NCBI RefSeq assembly: GCF_009795715.1
Contig: NZ_WTCR01000016.1
Location: forward strand, 41,878 to 105,877
Length of the DNA: 64,000 bases
Reading direction: 5' to 3'
Source of the DNA: Labilibaculum euxinicum
GTDB lineage: Bacteria > Bacteroidota > Bacteroidia > Bacteroidales > Marinifilaceae
The notes under the pieces were generated by a model. It had not been told where the DNA came from and searched no databases. It saw only the letters and a program-made list of their open reading frames with translations. Both the position numbers and the translations under genes were made by a program. This document shows positions 32,165 to 42,067 of the stretch, in pieces (position 1 is the stretch's first letter; the number at the start of each line of letters is the position of its first letter).

Positions 32165-35100
32165 TTATTTTATTTTGGGAATTGAGAAAAAGAAACTTGT
32201 CCCTTTATCTTTTACACTTTCCGCCCAAATTTCACCTCCATTCAATTCTACAAATTCTTTGCAAAGCATTAGTCCAAATCCAGTACCCGATTCATTTGCA
32301 GTACCTTCGCTGGTAAACACTGTATCAATTTTAAAGAGTTGTTCCAATTGCTTTTCCGTCATTCCAATTCCCTGATCAGAAACCTTAATCACAACAAAAC
32401 CATTTGTCCGATTCAAACTTAATGTAATTGTTTGACCAGAAAATGAAAATTTAATTGCATTCGACATTAGATTCCGAATCACAGTATCTATCATCGCTTT
32501 GTCTGCTTTCACATTTACTGGATCAAATTCACCTTTTACCTCAAGCCCTTTTAACAATCCCAAACTCTTATGAATACTCAGGTTCTTCTCTAAAAGAGAT
32601 TTCAAATCAAACTCTTCCACATTTAATTTAAAATTTCCCTTCTGAACATTGGCCCATTCCAATAAACTTTCCAAAAGCTTAAATGTATCATCAGAACTTC
32701 TGTATATGGTCTCGATCAGCTCATTTTTTTCTTCTTCCGTCAAACTATCAGAATCCTTAATCAGAATCCTTGAAAACCCGCGAATGGCATTAAATGGATT
32801 CCTTAGATCGTGAGCAATTATCGATAGAAATTTATCTTTTGCAATATTCGCAGTCGATAAACTCTCATTTGCATTTTGCAGCTGAATTGTTCTGTCAGAG
32901 ACAATCTTCTCAAGTGCTAACAAATTCATTTTTGTTCTTCTTTTACTGTATTCATTCGTTAAATATATCAGAAATGATACGATTAAAATTTCTGTGAGAA
33001 TAGTATACCAGCTTAAATACCAAACCTGTTTTACTACAAGCGGAATAATACGATGTTCGCTCCATGTATAATTTCCTTCATGCTTTCCGCGTATACAAAT
33101 TTTATAGTCTCCTGATTTTAGGTCTGATAGTAAAATTTGATTTTTTGCCGATAACTCTTTCCAATCAAGATTCTTTTGAGAGGCATTAATTGTGCAATAT
33201 TGAAATTTATTTTGTTTTTGTGGATAAATACTGGCTGCAACATCCAATAGCAACATGGAGTTAGCCCTCATCGAAACAGAATTATTTTGAAGAATAAGCT
33301 TCCCTTCGTTATCTGCTGAATATACTAATGGCATAGGAGTTGGCAGAATAGAACCTGATACGGATGCAAAAGCAATACCATTAGAAGTTCCTACCCATAA
33401 ATAATTTTTCGAATCAACCAGTAAACTTCGGTTTATAAATGTTTTTGAAGGCAAGCCCTGCTCCTGTGTAAACAAGGAAATATCTGCTTTTTGCTTACGA
33501 ACTACTCCTTTACTTGTTGTCAGCCATATTGAATTTTGTTTGTCAATTGCAACAGAATTAACTTCACTATTTGACATTTCTCCTAAGTCAACTCTCTCAA
33601 CAAGATTTTCGGTGTATTTTAACAAACCCTCCGAAGTGCCCATATACAACGTATCCTTATTCATCTCAAGATCTATCACCCAAAAATCTTCACCTATTGC
33701 AAATGAAATTGGTTTGCTGATATTAATAATCTCATCTTTGGCAAGATCATATTTAAACAAATAAGAGTGCTTAAACTCCCCGCCTATATAAAGATTCTTC
33801 TTTGAATCTAAACAGATATCCTGTACTATGCGCTTCCCCCGAAATGAATCAAGATAACTCTTCACCTTACCTGTCGATAAATTAACCTCAAATAATTCTT
33901 TGTTGGCAACTACCCAGGCAATTTGTTCCGAAGGAATCTGAATACTGGTAACTGCCTGATTTGAAACGGCTATATCCAAAAGTAAATCTTCGCCTTTAAA
34001 AACATATAACCGACCTTGCTCAGTGCCTATTAGTTTTAAATCTCCCAAACTCTTAAAAACATGAAGCGATCCCTCAAAATTGACTGGCAACCTTTCAATG
34101 TCTTTTTTATCATTCACCTTGAAAAGGCTCATTGTACCGGCAAAATTTACATTCCCATCATCAGATAGATCAATAGATGCAATATATTCCGAATTCGACG
34201 ATTGAAATTGATATGAAAAGAATTTCTTTTCCATAAGTACTGCTCCGGAATTTGTGGATGCCCAATACTTTCCAAAATCATCCAAAAAGATATCATTAAC
34301 CGTAAAATAAGGGAAGCCACCAACATTGGATACAGAATACTTATCAGCGATATCAAGCTCTGCCAGACCTTGAAACCATGTTCCAATTAATATTTTATTA
34401 TCAGAAATCCTTGCGAAACAAGATGCCATAATATTTTCTGTAATCACATCTTCCCTAATTACTTTGGCCTGTGAATCAAATAAAATCTTAATAATACCTT
34501 CAGAGGTGCCCAGTAAAAATTCATTGGCTCCGATTTTAAAAGAAGAATGAATTATTAGATTCAGATTAAAATCTGATTCGGTAAATGTATTGTTTTGAGA
34601 ATCAAAATTATAAAACCATCCCTTTTGAGAAACTACAATCAAATTTCCATTGTCGCATTCCAGAAACTGAAAAGATCTGATATAAGAAGAGGTCAGGTTT
34701 TTTTCATCCATCCTGAATTTTTCAACAGTATCTCCCTTATATCTGTAAATATGATTATAATCCGTAATCCATAAATCATTTTTTTGATCCTCAAACAAAT
34801 GCTTTGGGTATTTGGGTTTAGATGGATCGGTATTGCACTCAATAAACAATTTCAGCTCTGCTTTTTCAAATGATCCTTTAATTTTATAAACAGCATCATC
34901 GGAAACAGCCAAAAGTTCACCACTCTTCCGTTTAAACAATTCTTTAAAATAGTTTGATTTCCCTTCCGGTAAAATGAGTGGTACAAAATTATCATTATGC
35001 AGGAATAATACTCCATCATCGGTGGCAAAATAGTATACACCCAAAGAATCCTGCCGGGAGGATTTAACCAATTCTTCATTGAGTTTATTCTCCTTATTGT

Positions 35101-35206
35101 ATTGATAAAATCTAAAATTCGTTCTCTGCCCTTCTGAAGAAAATGAATTTGAGATCAACAATAAAATAAGAAAAAATTGAACTGATAAAGTAAATATTCT
35201 AATCAT
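32165..35206 (-). CDS. Two-component-propeller sensor histidine kinase
   Basis: A 1013-residue inner-membrane kinase. A signal peptide (IRIFTLSVQFFLILLLISNSFS) is followed by a large periplasmic sensor with repeated propeller blades of the Reg_prop type (for example ESDGIAFASV-like NYLWVGTSNGIAFA, DFGKYWASTNSGAVLM) and a Y_Y_Y-like domain (about 680-745). One membrane helix follows (about 750-770), then HisKA with IIAHDLRNPFNAIRGF and the HATPase boxes NLMSNAIKFS, DQGIGMTEKQ and GTGFGLMLCKEF. It ends there: the receiver and AraC-type domains of full hybrid systems are missing. Its position between the acyltransferase pair and ackA-pta suggests a fermentation or substrate signal (weak inference). 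Confidence 0.88.
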   Translation of the reverse strand: MIRIFTLSVQFFLILLLISNSFSSEGQRTNFRFYQYNKENKLNEELVKSSRQDSLGVYYFATDDGVLFLHNDNFVPLILPEGKSNYFKELFKRKSGELLAVSDDAVYKIKGSFEKAELKLFIECNTDPSKPKYPKHLFEDQKNDLWITDYNHIYRYKGDTVEKFRMDEKNLTSSYIRSFQFLECDNGNLIVVSQKGWFYNFDSQNNTFTESDFNLNLIIHSSFKIGANEFLLGTSEGIIKILFDSQAKVIREDVITENIMASCFARISDNKILIGTWFQGLAELDIADKYSVSNVGGFPYFTVNDIFLDDFGKYWASTNSGAVLMEKKFFSYQFQSSNSEYIASIDLSDDGNVNFAGTMSLFKVNDKKDIERLPVNFEGSLHVFKSLGDLKLIGTEQGRLYVFKGEDLLLDIAVSNQAVTSIQIPSEQIAWVVANKELFEVNLSTGKVKSYLDSFRGKRIVQDICLDSKKNLYIGGEFKHSYLFKYDLAKDEIINISKPISFAIGEDFWVIDLEMNKDTLYMGTSEGLLKYTENLVERVDLGEMSNSEVNSVAIDKQNSIWLTTSKGVVRKQKADISLFTQEQGLPSKTFINRSLLVDSKNYLWVGTSNGIAFASVSGSILPTPMPLVYSADNEGKLILQNNSVSMRANSMLLLDVAASIYPQKQNKFQYCTINASQKNLDWKELSAKNQILLSDLKSGDYKICIRGKHEGNYTWSEHRIIPLVVKQVWYLSWYTILTEILIVSFLIYLTNEYSKRRTKMNLLALEKIVSDRTIQLQNANESLSTANIAKDKFLSIIAHDLRNPFNAIRGFSRILIKDSDSLTEEEKNELIETIYRSSDDTFKLLESLLEWANVQKGNFKLNVEEFDLKSLLEKNLSIHKSLGLLKGLEVKGEFDPVNVKADKAMIDTVIRNLMSNAIKFSFSGQTITLSLNRTNGFVVIKVSDQGIGMTEKQLEQLFKIDTVFTSEGTANESGTGFGLMLCKEFVELNGGEIWAESVKDKGTSFFFSIPKIK

Positions 35207-35358
35207 AGAATTCAGTTTGAGCTGTATAAATAATATTTAGCAAATGAATACTAGTATCTTAACGATAATTATGATCTTTTGTTTCAAAAAAAATATAACC
35301 TATTTATGTTTTTGTCTGATATATGGATGATAATTTTACGCCTGCCTGTTTTGCAAAT

Positions 35359-35388
35359 AAAAAAAAGCCCTGTCTTTCGACAGAGCTT
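35359..35388 (-). terminator. Terminator of the pta-ackA operon
   Basis: On the minus strand AAGCTCTGTC and GACAGGGCTT form a stem with a GAAA loop, followed by eight T. It lies 23 bp beyond the ackA stop codon. Confidence 0.9.
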
Positions 35389-35410
35389 TACTATATTATT
35401 ATTCACCGAA

Positions 35411-36619
35411 TTAATTCAATGCACTTACAATACGCTGAGTATCTGAAGCGATAACCAATTCTTCGTTTGTTGTAATAACCATGGCTTTCACCTTAGATCC
35501 TTCTTTAGAGATAATTGCATCTTTACCACGCAAACCATCATTCTTTTCTAAATCAAAATCAAGACCCAGATAAGCAAAATCTCCGGCAATTTTCGCACGG
35601 GAAATACAATCATTTTCTCCAATTCCTCCAGTAAAGATTACCAAATCAACACCTCCCATTGATGCAGTATATGAACCTACAAAACGCTTCACCCGATAAG
35701 CAAACATATCCAAAGCCAACTGAGCTCTTTTATTTCCTCCTTCGGCAGCAAGTTCCAAATCTCTCATATCCGAAGAAATACCTGAAATTCCAGCCAATCC
35801 ACTTTGCTTATTTATCAATTTGTTTGTTTCATCAATCGACAAATTTTTCTTTTCTGCAATATAAAGAAGTGCACCCAAATCAAGATTACCTGTACGGGTA
35901 CCCATTAACAAACCTTCATTTGGAGTAAATCCCATCGAAGTTTCAATAGATTTTCCACCATCAATTGCACAAACAGATGCTCCGTTACCCAAATGACAGC
36001 TAACAATTTTCTTATCCTCAATGTTCCATCCCAAGATTTCACATGCTTTGTTAGCTACAAATTTATGACTGGTTCCGTGAAAACCATATTTACGTACACG
36101 AAGAGTTTCGTAACAATCATATGGCAATCCATACATGAATGCCTTTGGAGGAAGTGTTTGGTGGAAGGATGTATCAAAAACAGCAACCTGAGGAATACCG
36201 GGAAGTAATTTTTCCATAGAAAGAATTCCTTCTAAATTAGCTGGATTATGGAGTGGTGCCAATTCACAACACGACGCTATTAATTCTTTTGCCTTCGCAT
36301 CAATAAGCGCACTATCTTTAAAATACTCACCACCATGAGCTACACGATGACCAGCAGCATCTATTTCTTTAATACTTGAGATAACACCATGTTCAGGGTG
36401 AACCAATGCTTTTAGTACAAGGTCGATTGCTACTCCATGATTTGGAATATCCTGAACAGACTCGAACTTCTTCTTCCCCTCTGGTTTGTGAGAAATAATG
36501 CCTTCTTTAAGATGTATTCTCTCTACAAGACCTTTAGCCAACAAAGTGGCTTCTTCACCCATACTCAATAACTGATATTTTAAGGAAGAACTACCACAAT
36601 TAAAAACTAGAACGTTCAT
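35411..36619 (-). CDS. ackA: Acetate kinase
   Basis: A 402-residue cytosolic enzyme that makes ATP and acetate from acetyl phosphate. Signatures: NCGSSSLKYQLL at the N-terminus, FDTSFHQTLPPKAFMYGLP, KYGFHGTSHKFV, HLGNGASVCAIDGGKSIETSMGFTPNEGLLMGTRTGNLD, and the C-terminal FTGGIGEN. Full length. It is 38 bp downstream of pta on the same strand and ends at a terminator, forming the standard overflow/fermentation operon. Confidence 0.95.
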   Translation of the reverse strand: MNVLVFNCGSSSLKYQLLSMGEEATLLAKGLVERIHLKEGIISHKPEGKKKFESVQDIPNHGVAIDLVLKALVHPEHGVISSIKEIDAAGHRVAHGGEYFKDSALIDAKAKELIASCCELAPLHNPANLEGILSMEKLLPGIPQVAVFDTSFHQTLPPKAFMYGLPYDCYETLRVRKYGFHGTSHKFVANKACEILGWNIEDKKIVSCHLGNGASVCAIDGGKSIETSMGFTPNEGLLMGTRTGNLDLGALLYIAEKKNLSIDETNKLINKQSGLAGISGISSDMRDLELAAEGGNKRAQLALDMFAYRVKRFVGSYTASMGGVDLVIFTGGIGENDCISRAKIAGDFAYLGLDFDLEKNDGLRGKDAIISKEGSKVKAMVITTNEELVIASDTQRIVSALN

Positions 36620-36657
36620 CAGAATTTTGTTTTATATTTTGTTTGATATTTGATTTA

Positions 36658-37659
36658 TTATAATCCTGCAGCCTGATTCGCTGTTATAGCAACCAGATTT
36701 ACTATATCGCTGACAGAACAACCTCTTGACAAGTCGTTAATTGGAGCTGCCATTCCTTGTAGAATAGGGCCTACAGCCTCTGCTCCTGCCAAACGCTGAA
36801 CCAATTTGTAAGCAATATTTCCAACTTCCAGAGTAGGGAAAACCAAAACATTGGCTCTTCCGGCAACTGCGCTGTTAGGAGCTTTCTGAGTGCCGATTGC
36901 TTCTACAATAGCCGCATCAGCCTGCAATTCTCCATCAATTTGAAATTCCGGTGCCATTTCTTTTGCCAAGCGAGTTGCTTCAACTACTTTATCAACCATT
37001 TCGTGTTTACCAGATCCCATAGTAGAGAAGCTTAACATGGCTACACGAGGTTCCATTTTAGCAATTGCTTTTGTGGTTTTTGCAGTTGCTACGGCAATTT
37101 CAGCCAATTCACTTGCTGTAGGATTAGGATGAACTGCACAATCTGCAAATACCATCATTCCATTATCACCAAATGTTTTATCTTTTAAAATCATTATAAA
37201 AGCACCTGATACCACAGAAATACCCGGCATTGTTTTTACAATCTGAAATGCCGGACGTAATACATCACCGGTAGCATTTAAAGCACCTGCAACTTCGCCG
37301 TCTGCATCTCCGGCTTTAATCATTAAGGTTGCTAAATACAATGGATCCTGAACCAAAACCATGGCTTTTTCCATTGTCATTCCTTTACTCTTTCTCAACT
37401 CAACTAAAATTTCAGCATAAGCCTCCATTTTGTCATGTTTTTTTGGATCAACAATTATCGCCTCACCGATATTTTTCAAATTTAAGCGAGTCGCCTCAGA
37501 AGCAATTTCATCAGGGTTTCCAATCAGAATGATTTTAGCGATTTTTTCACTTAACAGGATGTCAGTAGCTTGTAAAGTTCTCTCCTCTGTTCCTTCAGGT
37601 AAAACAATTGTTTTACCACTTAAACCTGCATTTTCCTTAATTCTCTGCAATAAGTCCAT
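36658..37659 (-). CDS. pta: Phosphate acetyltransferase
   Basis: A 333-residue cytosolic enzyme converting acetyl-CoA and phosphate to acetyl phosphate, the short form without the N-terminal regulatory domain. Seen are GKTIVLPEGTEERTLQAT at the start, AGDADGEVAGALNATGDVLRPAFQIVKT in the middle, and GRANVLVFPTLEVGNIAYKLVQRLAGAEAVGPILQGM plus PINDLSRGCSVSDIVN at the end. First gene of the pta-ackA operon. Confidence 0.95.
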   Translation of the reverse strand: MDLLQRIKENAGLSGKTIVLPEGTEERTLQATDILLSEKIAKIILIGNPDEIASEATRLNLKNIGEAIIVDPKKHDKMEAYAEILVELRKSKGMTMEKAMVLVQDPLYLATLMIKAGDADGEVAGALNATGDVLRPAFQIVKTMPGISVVSGAFIMILKDKTFGDNGMMVFADCAVHPNPTASELAEIAVATAKTTKAIAKMEPRVAMLSFSTMGSGKHEMVDKVVEATRLAKEMAPEFQIDGELQADAAIVEAIGTQKAPNSAVAGRANVLVFPTLEVGNIAYKLVQRLAGAEAVGPILQGMAAPINDLSRGCSVSDIVNLVAITANQAAGL

Positions 37660-37863
37660 TGATGTTCAGTATTTTAATCAGTTTTGTAATCTCGACTTTA
37701 CAAAAGTATGAATAAAATGCAAACTTTAGATTCCTAAATCAAAAATATTTTAAAGTTTTTAATTAATTTTTTTAATAAATATTCATTCTCAATAAGCTGG
37801 CATTTTAAAATAAAAATGTAATTTCAGTTTTGAAGAATCTAACACTACAATTACACCAACACT

Positions 37864-40794
37864 ATGGAATACGAGAAACAAGCTACACTATTTGAGGAAC
37901 TTAAGATAAAAATGGATGGCGAACTTTTTCGTGACATGACTACTCGTCTTATTTATGCAACAGATGCTTCTGCTTATAAGGTTCTTCCTCTGGCAGTTTG
38001 TTATCCTAAGACCGAAAATGACTTACAACACTTAATTCGGTTTGCATCTAATGAAAATTTAGCACTCGTCCCAAGAGCTGCAGGAACATCTTTGGCAGGA
38101 CAGGTAGTTGGTGATGGAATTGTGGTTGATATATCGAAACACTTCACTAAAATTATTGAAGTCAACAAAGAGGAAGCATGGGTTCGCGTTCAGCCTGGCG
38201 TAATACTTGATGAACTAAACATGTATTTGAAAGATTACGGTTTGTTCTTTGGTCCGGAAACCTCAACCAGCAGTCGTTGCATGCTGGGTGGAATGCTGGG
38301 AAATAATTCCTGCGGATCGCATTCTATTATTTATGGAAGTACGCGCGATCACACTATCGAAGTAACCTGTCTGCTAAGCGATGGAAGCAAAGCTGTTTTT
38401 TCTCCTTTAAGCAATGAAGAGTTTGAACTTAAATGCAAAGAAAATAAAGGTTTGGAATCTAAATTGTATCAGCAAATAAAAAGTATACTATCATCTGATG
38501 AAAATCAGGAAGCAATTGCACAAGAATATCCTGATCCAAAAATAAAAAGAAGAAATACCGGTTATGCTATAGATATATTAGCATCCTCGTCTCCTTTCAA
38601 TTCAAAGGGAAATGCGTTTAATTTCAGTCAGCTTTTAGCTGGATCAGAAGGAACATTGGCTCTCACAACAGAAATAAAATTAAGTCTGGTACCGGTTCCT
38701 CCTAAAGAGAAAGCTTTAATTTGTGCTCATTTCGAAAATCTGGAAGAAGCAATTCAAGGCAATCTTATTGCCTTAAAATATCATCCGGGTGCAGTAGAAT
38801 TAATGGATGATCAGATTCTAAAATTAACTGAAGGAAATATTACACAAGCAAAAAACCGATTCTTTTTGGAAGGAAATCCGGGTGCACTTTTAATTATTGA
38901 ATTTGCCAGAGAATCAAAAAGCGAAATTGAGAAAATCGCCCGAGAAATGGAAGCTGAATTTAGAGAAAAAAAACTGGGCTATCATTTCCCTATCGTTTCA
39001 GGAGCAGACAACATGTCGCGAGTTTGGGATTTACGCAAATCAGCTCTGGGAATTTTATCGAATATGAAAGGTGATGCCAAACCAGTTTCCTTAATTGAAG
39101 ATACCTCGGTTACTCCTGAAATATTATACGATTATATTGCCGAATTTAAGGATTTGATGAAAAAGTATGAGATTCAATGCGTATTTCATGCACATATTGG
39201 AACCGGAGAAATTCACATGCGTCCTGTTTTAAACTTAAAGAATGCTAAAGATCAGGAGAAATTTCATGCCATAGGTTTGGATTCTGCCAAACTGGTTAAA
39301 AAGTACAATGGTTCTTTAAGTGGAGAACATGGAGATGGCAGACTTCGCGGTGAGTTTATTTCCATTATGATTGGAGAACAAAACTATCAGCTCTTACGGG
39401 ATATCAAACAATGTTGGGATCCCAACAACATCTTTAATCCCGGCAAGATTGTAGATACACCAAAAATGAATACCCATTTGCGTTATGAACCCAATCAGAA
39501 AACGCGCGATATTCAAACTTATTTCGATTTCTCCAACGACATGGGGATTGTTCGTGCTGCAGAACGTTGCAACGGATCCGGTGATTGCAGAAACACTCAT
39601 ATCACCGGCAAGGGAATGTGTCCAAGCTATCAGGCCACACTGGATGAAAAGCTTACCACCAGAGCACGCGCTAATTTATTTCGTGAATTTATTACCAATT
39701 CAAACAAAATAAATCCATTCAACCACAAGGAATTATACGACATATTGGATTTATGCTTGTCGTGCAAGGCTTGCAAATCGGAATGTCCGTCGAGTGTGGA
39801 TATGGCCAAGCTAAAAGCTGAATTTTTACAACAATATTACGATTCAAATCCGATTCCACTTAGAAGTAAGCTAATTGCCAACATCACGAAAGTAAATCAA
39901 TTGGGTAGTTACGCTCCTGGCCTGTTCAACTATGTGAATCAACATCCTATTATAGGCAAAATTGTAAAAAAGAATTTGGGTTTTGCTGAAGAAAGAAGCA
40001 TTCCTAAGCTGCACAAAACAACGCTTCGGAAATGGCATTCATCATCCAAAAAAGAATCAAATAATAAGAAGGTGTATCTATTTGCTGATGAATTTACAAA
40101 CTATAACGATACTCCAATAGGTATCAAAACAATTCAACTACTTGAACGTCTGAACTATCAGGTTATTATTCCAAAACACTTTGAAAGCGGCAGAACTTAT
40201 TTATCGAAAGGATTGGTGAAAAAAGCCAAATACCTGGCAATAAAAAACGTGAACCTGCTTAAAAATCTAATCACAGAAGAATGTCCGCTCATTGGTATTG
40301 AACCATCAGCAATACTTACTTTTCGTGATGAGTATCCTGAGTTGGTAACTCCGGATATGATAGAAGATGCTAAAAGACTATCGAAAAACACCTTTACAAT
40401 TGAAGAGTATTTGTTTCAGGAAATGAAAAACGGCAGAATTAAAAAAGAACAATTTACCACAGCAAAAAAAGAGATCAAATTTCACACGCACTGTTATCAA
40501 AAAGCTCTCGCTTCATCCTTGCCTATAAAAGAAATATTAAGCTTTCCCGAAAATTACAGCACAACAGAAATACAATCAGGCTGTTGTGGCATGGCCGGAT
40601 CGTTTGGTTACGAAAAAGAGCATTACGATTTAAGTAAAAAAGTTGGTGAATTAGTGCTCCTTCCCGAGGTACGAAAAGCACCTAAAACAACACTAATAGC
40701 AGCTTCAGGCACCTCCTGCCGTCATCAGATAAAAGATGAAACAGAACGTGAAGCCCTGCATCCGGTTGAAATATTGTTTGATGCCTTAGTTTAA
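37864..40794 (+). CDS. FAD- and Fe-S-containing D-lactate/2-hydroxyacid dehydrogenase
   Basis: A 976-residue fusion enzyme. Residues about 25-200 are the FAD-binding PCMH domain (AVCYPKTENDLQHLIRFA, LVPRAAGTSLAGQVVGDGIVVDIS). Residues 260-540 are the FAD oxidase C-terminal domain, which contains HAHIGTGEIHMRPV and SLSGEHGDGRLRGEF. A double [4Fe-4S] region follows (CNGSGDC...MCPSYQAT near 570-595 and CLSCKACKSECPSS near 634-645). Last come CCG-type cysteine motifs (HTHCYQKAL, GCCGMAGSFGYEKEH) that act as electron exit. This is the YdiJ-like layout. The substrate is D-lactate or a related 2-hydroxy acid, and electrons probably go to the quinone pool. Confidence 0.9.
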   Translation: MEYEKQATLFEELKIKMDGELFRDMTTRLIYATDASAYKVLPLAVCYPKTENDLQHLIRFASNENLALVPRAAGTSLAGQVVGDGIVVDISKHFTKIIEVNKEEAWVRVQPGVILDELNMYLKDYGLFFGPETSTSSRCMLGGMLGNNSCGSHSIIYGSTRDHTIEVTCLLSDGSKAVFSPLSNEEFELKCKENKGLESKLYQQIKSILSSDENQEAIAQEYPDPKIKRRNTGYAIDILASSSPFNSKGNAFNFSQLLAGSEGTLALTTEIKLSLVPVPPKEKALICAHFENLEEAIQGNLIALKYHPGAVELMDDQILKLTEGNITQAKNRFFLEGNPGALLIIEFARESKSEIEKIAREMEAEFREKKLGYHFPIVSGADNMSRVWDLRKSALGILSNMKGDAKPVSLIEDTSVTPEILYDYIAEFKDLMKKYEIQCVFHAHIGTGEIHMRPVLNLKNAKDQEKFHAIGLDSAKLVKKYNGSLSGEHGDGRLRGEFISIMIGEQNYQLLRDIKQCWDPNNIFNPGKIVDTPKMNTHLRYEPNQKTRDIQTYFDFSNDMGIVRAAERCNGSGDCRNTHITGKGMCPSYQATLDEKLTTRARANLFREFITNSNKINPFNHKELYDILDLCLSCKACKSECPSSVDMAKLKAEFLQQYYDSNPIPLRSKLIANITKVNQLGSYAPGLFNYVNQHPIIGKIVKKNLGFAEERSIPKLHKTTLRKWHSSSKKESNNKKVYLFADEFTNYNDTPIGIKTIQLLERLNYQVIIPKHFESGRTYLSKGLVKKAKYLAIKNVNLLKNLITEECPLIGIEPSAILTFRDEYPELVTPDMIEDAKRLSKNTFTIEEYLFQEMKNGRIKKEQFTTAKKEIKFHTHCYQKALASSLPIKEILSFPENYSTTEIQSGCCGMAGSFGYEKEHYDLSKKVGELVLLPEVRKAPKTTLIAASGTSCRHQIKDETEREALHPVEILFDALV

Positions 40795-40807
40795 TAAAAA
40801 ACGATCT

Positions 40808-41374
40808 CTATTTCAAATAATTTAAAAACTCATCTGTATCAACAACAGTTGCAAATTCTCCGTGTAAACTTGCCAATGCTGTATCGTGAATAAGCTGAGC
40901 GGAGAATTTCTCACCATTTACTCCTATTTTATCAAAAGCAGCAGTGGCATCACTAATTAAATAAGTTTCGTAACCAAAGTTACCAGCCATTCGTGTGCTT
41001 GTAGAAATGCAATGATCAGTTGTCAAACCAACAATCACTAATTTGGTTATGCCTTTTTCATCAAGCAGTTCTTTTAAATCAGTACCAATAAAGGCCGAAT
41101 TCACATTCTTTTTAATCACAGGTTCACTCTCAATTGGTCTGGTCAATTCCAAGAAATCATTTCCAGGATTACCTTCAACAAAAGGCGAACTTGGTATAGT
41201 AGAACAATGTTTAATGTGAAATAAAGGCAAGTCTTTTTCACGCCAGACTTTCAAAATTTCAGCCGCATTTTCTTCTGCTTCCGGATTATTTCTTCCTCCA
41301 CCCCAATGCTCAATATCCTCAAATCCTTTCTGAAGATCGATTAGCAAAAGTGCTGTTTTATTTGTGATTTTCAT
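40808..41374 (-). CDS. Isochorismatase-family cysteine hydrolase
   Basis: A 188-residue cytosolic hydrolase. Catalytic features of the family are the aspartate in LLIDLQKGFED, a lysine in VIKKNVNSAFIGTDL, and the cysteine in VIVGLTTDHCISTSTRMA. It could act on nicotinamide, isochorismate or another amide. It is 45 bp downstream of the last thiamin gene on the same strand and might belong to that transcript, though no thiamin role is known for this family. A second member lies at 46021. Confidence 0.85.
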   Translation of the reverse strand: MKITNKTALLLIDLQKGFEDIEHWGGGRNNPEAEENAAEILKVWREKDLPLFHIKHCSTIPSSPFVEGNPGNDFLELTRPIESEPVIKKNVNSAFIGTDLKELLDEKGITKLVIVGLTTDHCISTSTRMAGNFGYETYLISDATAAFDKIGVNGEKFSAQLIHDTALASLHGEFATVVDTDEFLNYLK

Positions 41375-41419
41375 GATTCAATCAATAGATTTTAAATTAA
41401 AACTGACCATTCATCAATA

Positions 41420-42067
41420 CTATTTTGCAGGTAGCATTGATTCTTCAAAAATACGCAATTCATGCTCACTTGCTTCAATAAAAACATTGATCATATCTTC
41501 TTGAAAACATGAATTCATAAAATTTTGCTCCACTATTTCAATAAATGTGTTTAGATATGAATAATATTCATCACCTGAGTAAGTTGAAATAAACTTTTGA
41601 TATGGATTATTTTGAGTCATTCTTGCAATTATAAAATCACAAACTGCTCCATAAATCCAAAAACAGGGTAGTAAAGCTGCACATGCAACTTCATAAGACG
41701 ATTCCAATGAATGCTTTAGTAAAAAATCAGAATAATCAGCGAAAGCTTTGGATTGACTTGTTGCTTCCTGAAGTTCGTAATACCCGAGGTATTCTTCTCT
41801 TATCAAAAGCTCTACTTGAAGACCATCATTTCGTAATTCTTCAAAAAACAATTGATCCTCTGCCATAGTCGCCCGCTTACTTAAATTCCCTAAAGCTTCT
41901 GCATCTTTTATAAGATACAATACATCCTGAGTTAAATAATGTGCAAAGCAACTTTTGGGCAGTGAACCATCTGCTAGTTCACAAACAAATCGACATGAGG
42001 TTATTTCTTGAAATGTAGGATGAACCAGTTCCCAAACTTGCTGGGTAAAAAGACCTCTTGTTTTCAT
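41420..42067 (-). CDS. TenA-family protein (thiaminase II-like), divergent copy
   Basis: A 215-residue cytosolic protein of the TenA/thiaminase II fold. Known members hydrolyse aminopyrimidines or thiamin to salvage the HMP precursor. Conserved positions are present: aspartate in YLTQDVLYL, cysteine in AALLPCFWIY (equivalent to B. subtilis Cys135) and a C-terminal glutamate in EASEHELRIFE. Aromatic residues around the pocket differ from copy 2 (for example CDFIIARM after the PCFWIYGAV stretch), so the substrate may differ. The start overlaps the thiD stop by one base (TAATG). Last gene of the thiamin cluster. Confidence 0.85.
   Translation of the reverse strand: MKTRGLFTQQVWELVHPTFQEITSCRFVCELADGSLPKSCFAHYLTQDVLYLIKDAEALGNLSKRATMAEDQLFFEELRNDGLQVELLIREEYLGYYELQEATSQSKAFADYSDFLLKHSLESSYEVACAALLPCFWIYGAVCDFIIARMTQNNPYQKFISTYSGDEYYSYLNTFIEIVEQNFMNSCFQEDMINVFIEASEHELRIFEESMLPAK

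Noticed and set aside
32165..35206. Full hybrid two-component system (with receiver and AraC domain)
   Set aside because: The sensor half and kinase match, but the protein stops after the HATPase domain. No receiver or AraC-type domain is present in or beside the gene.
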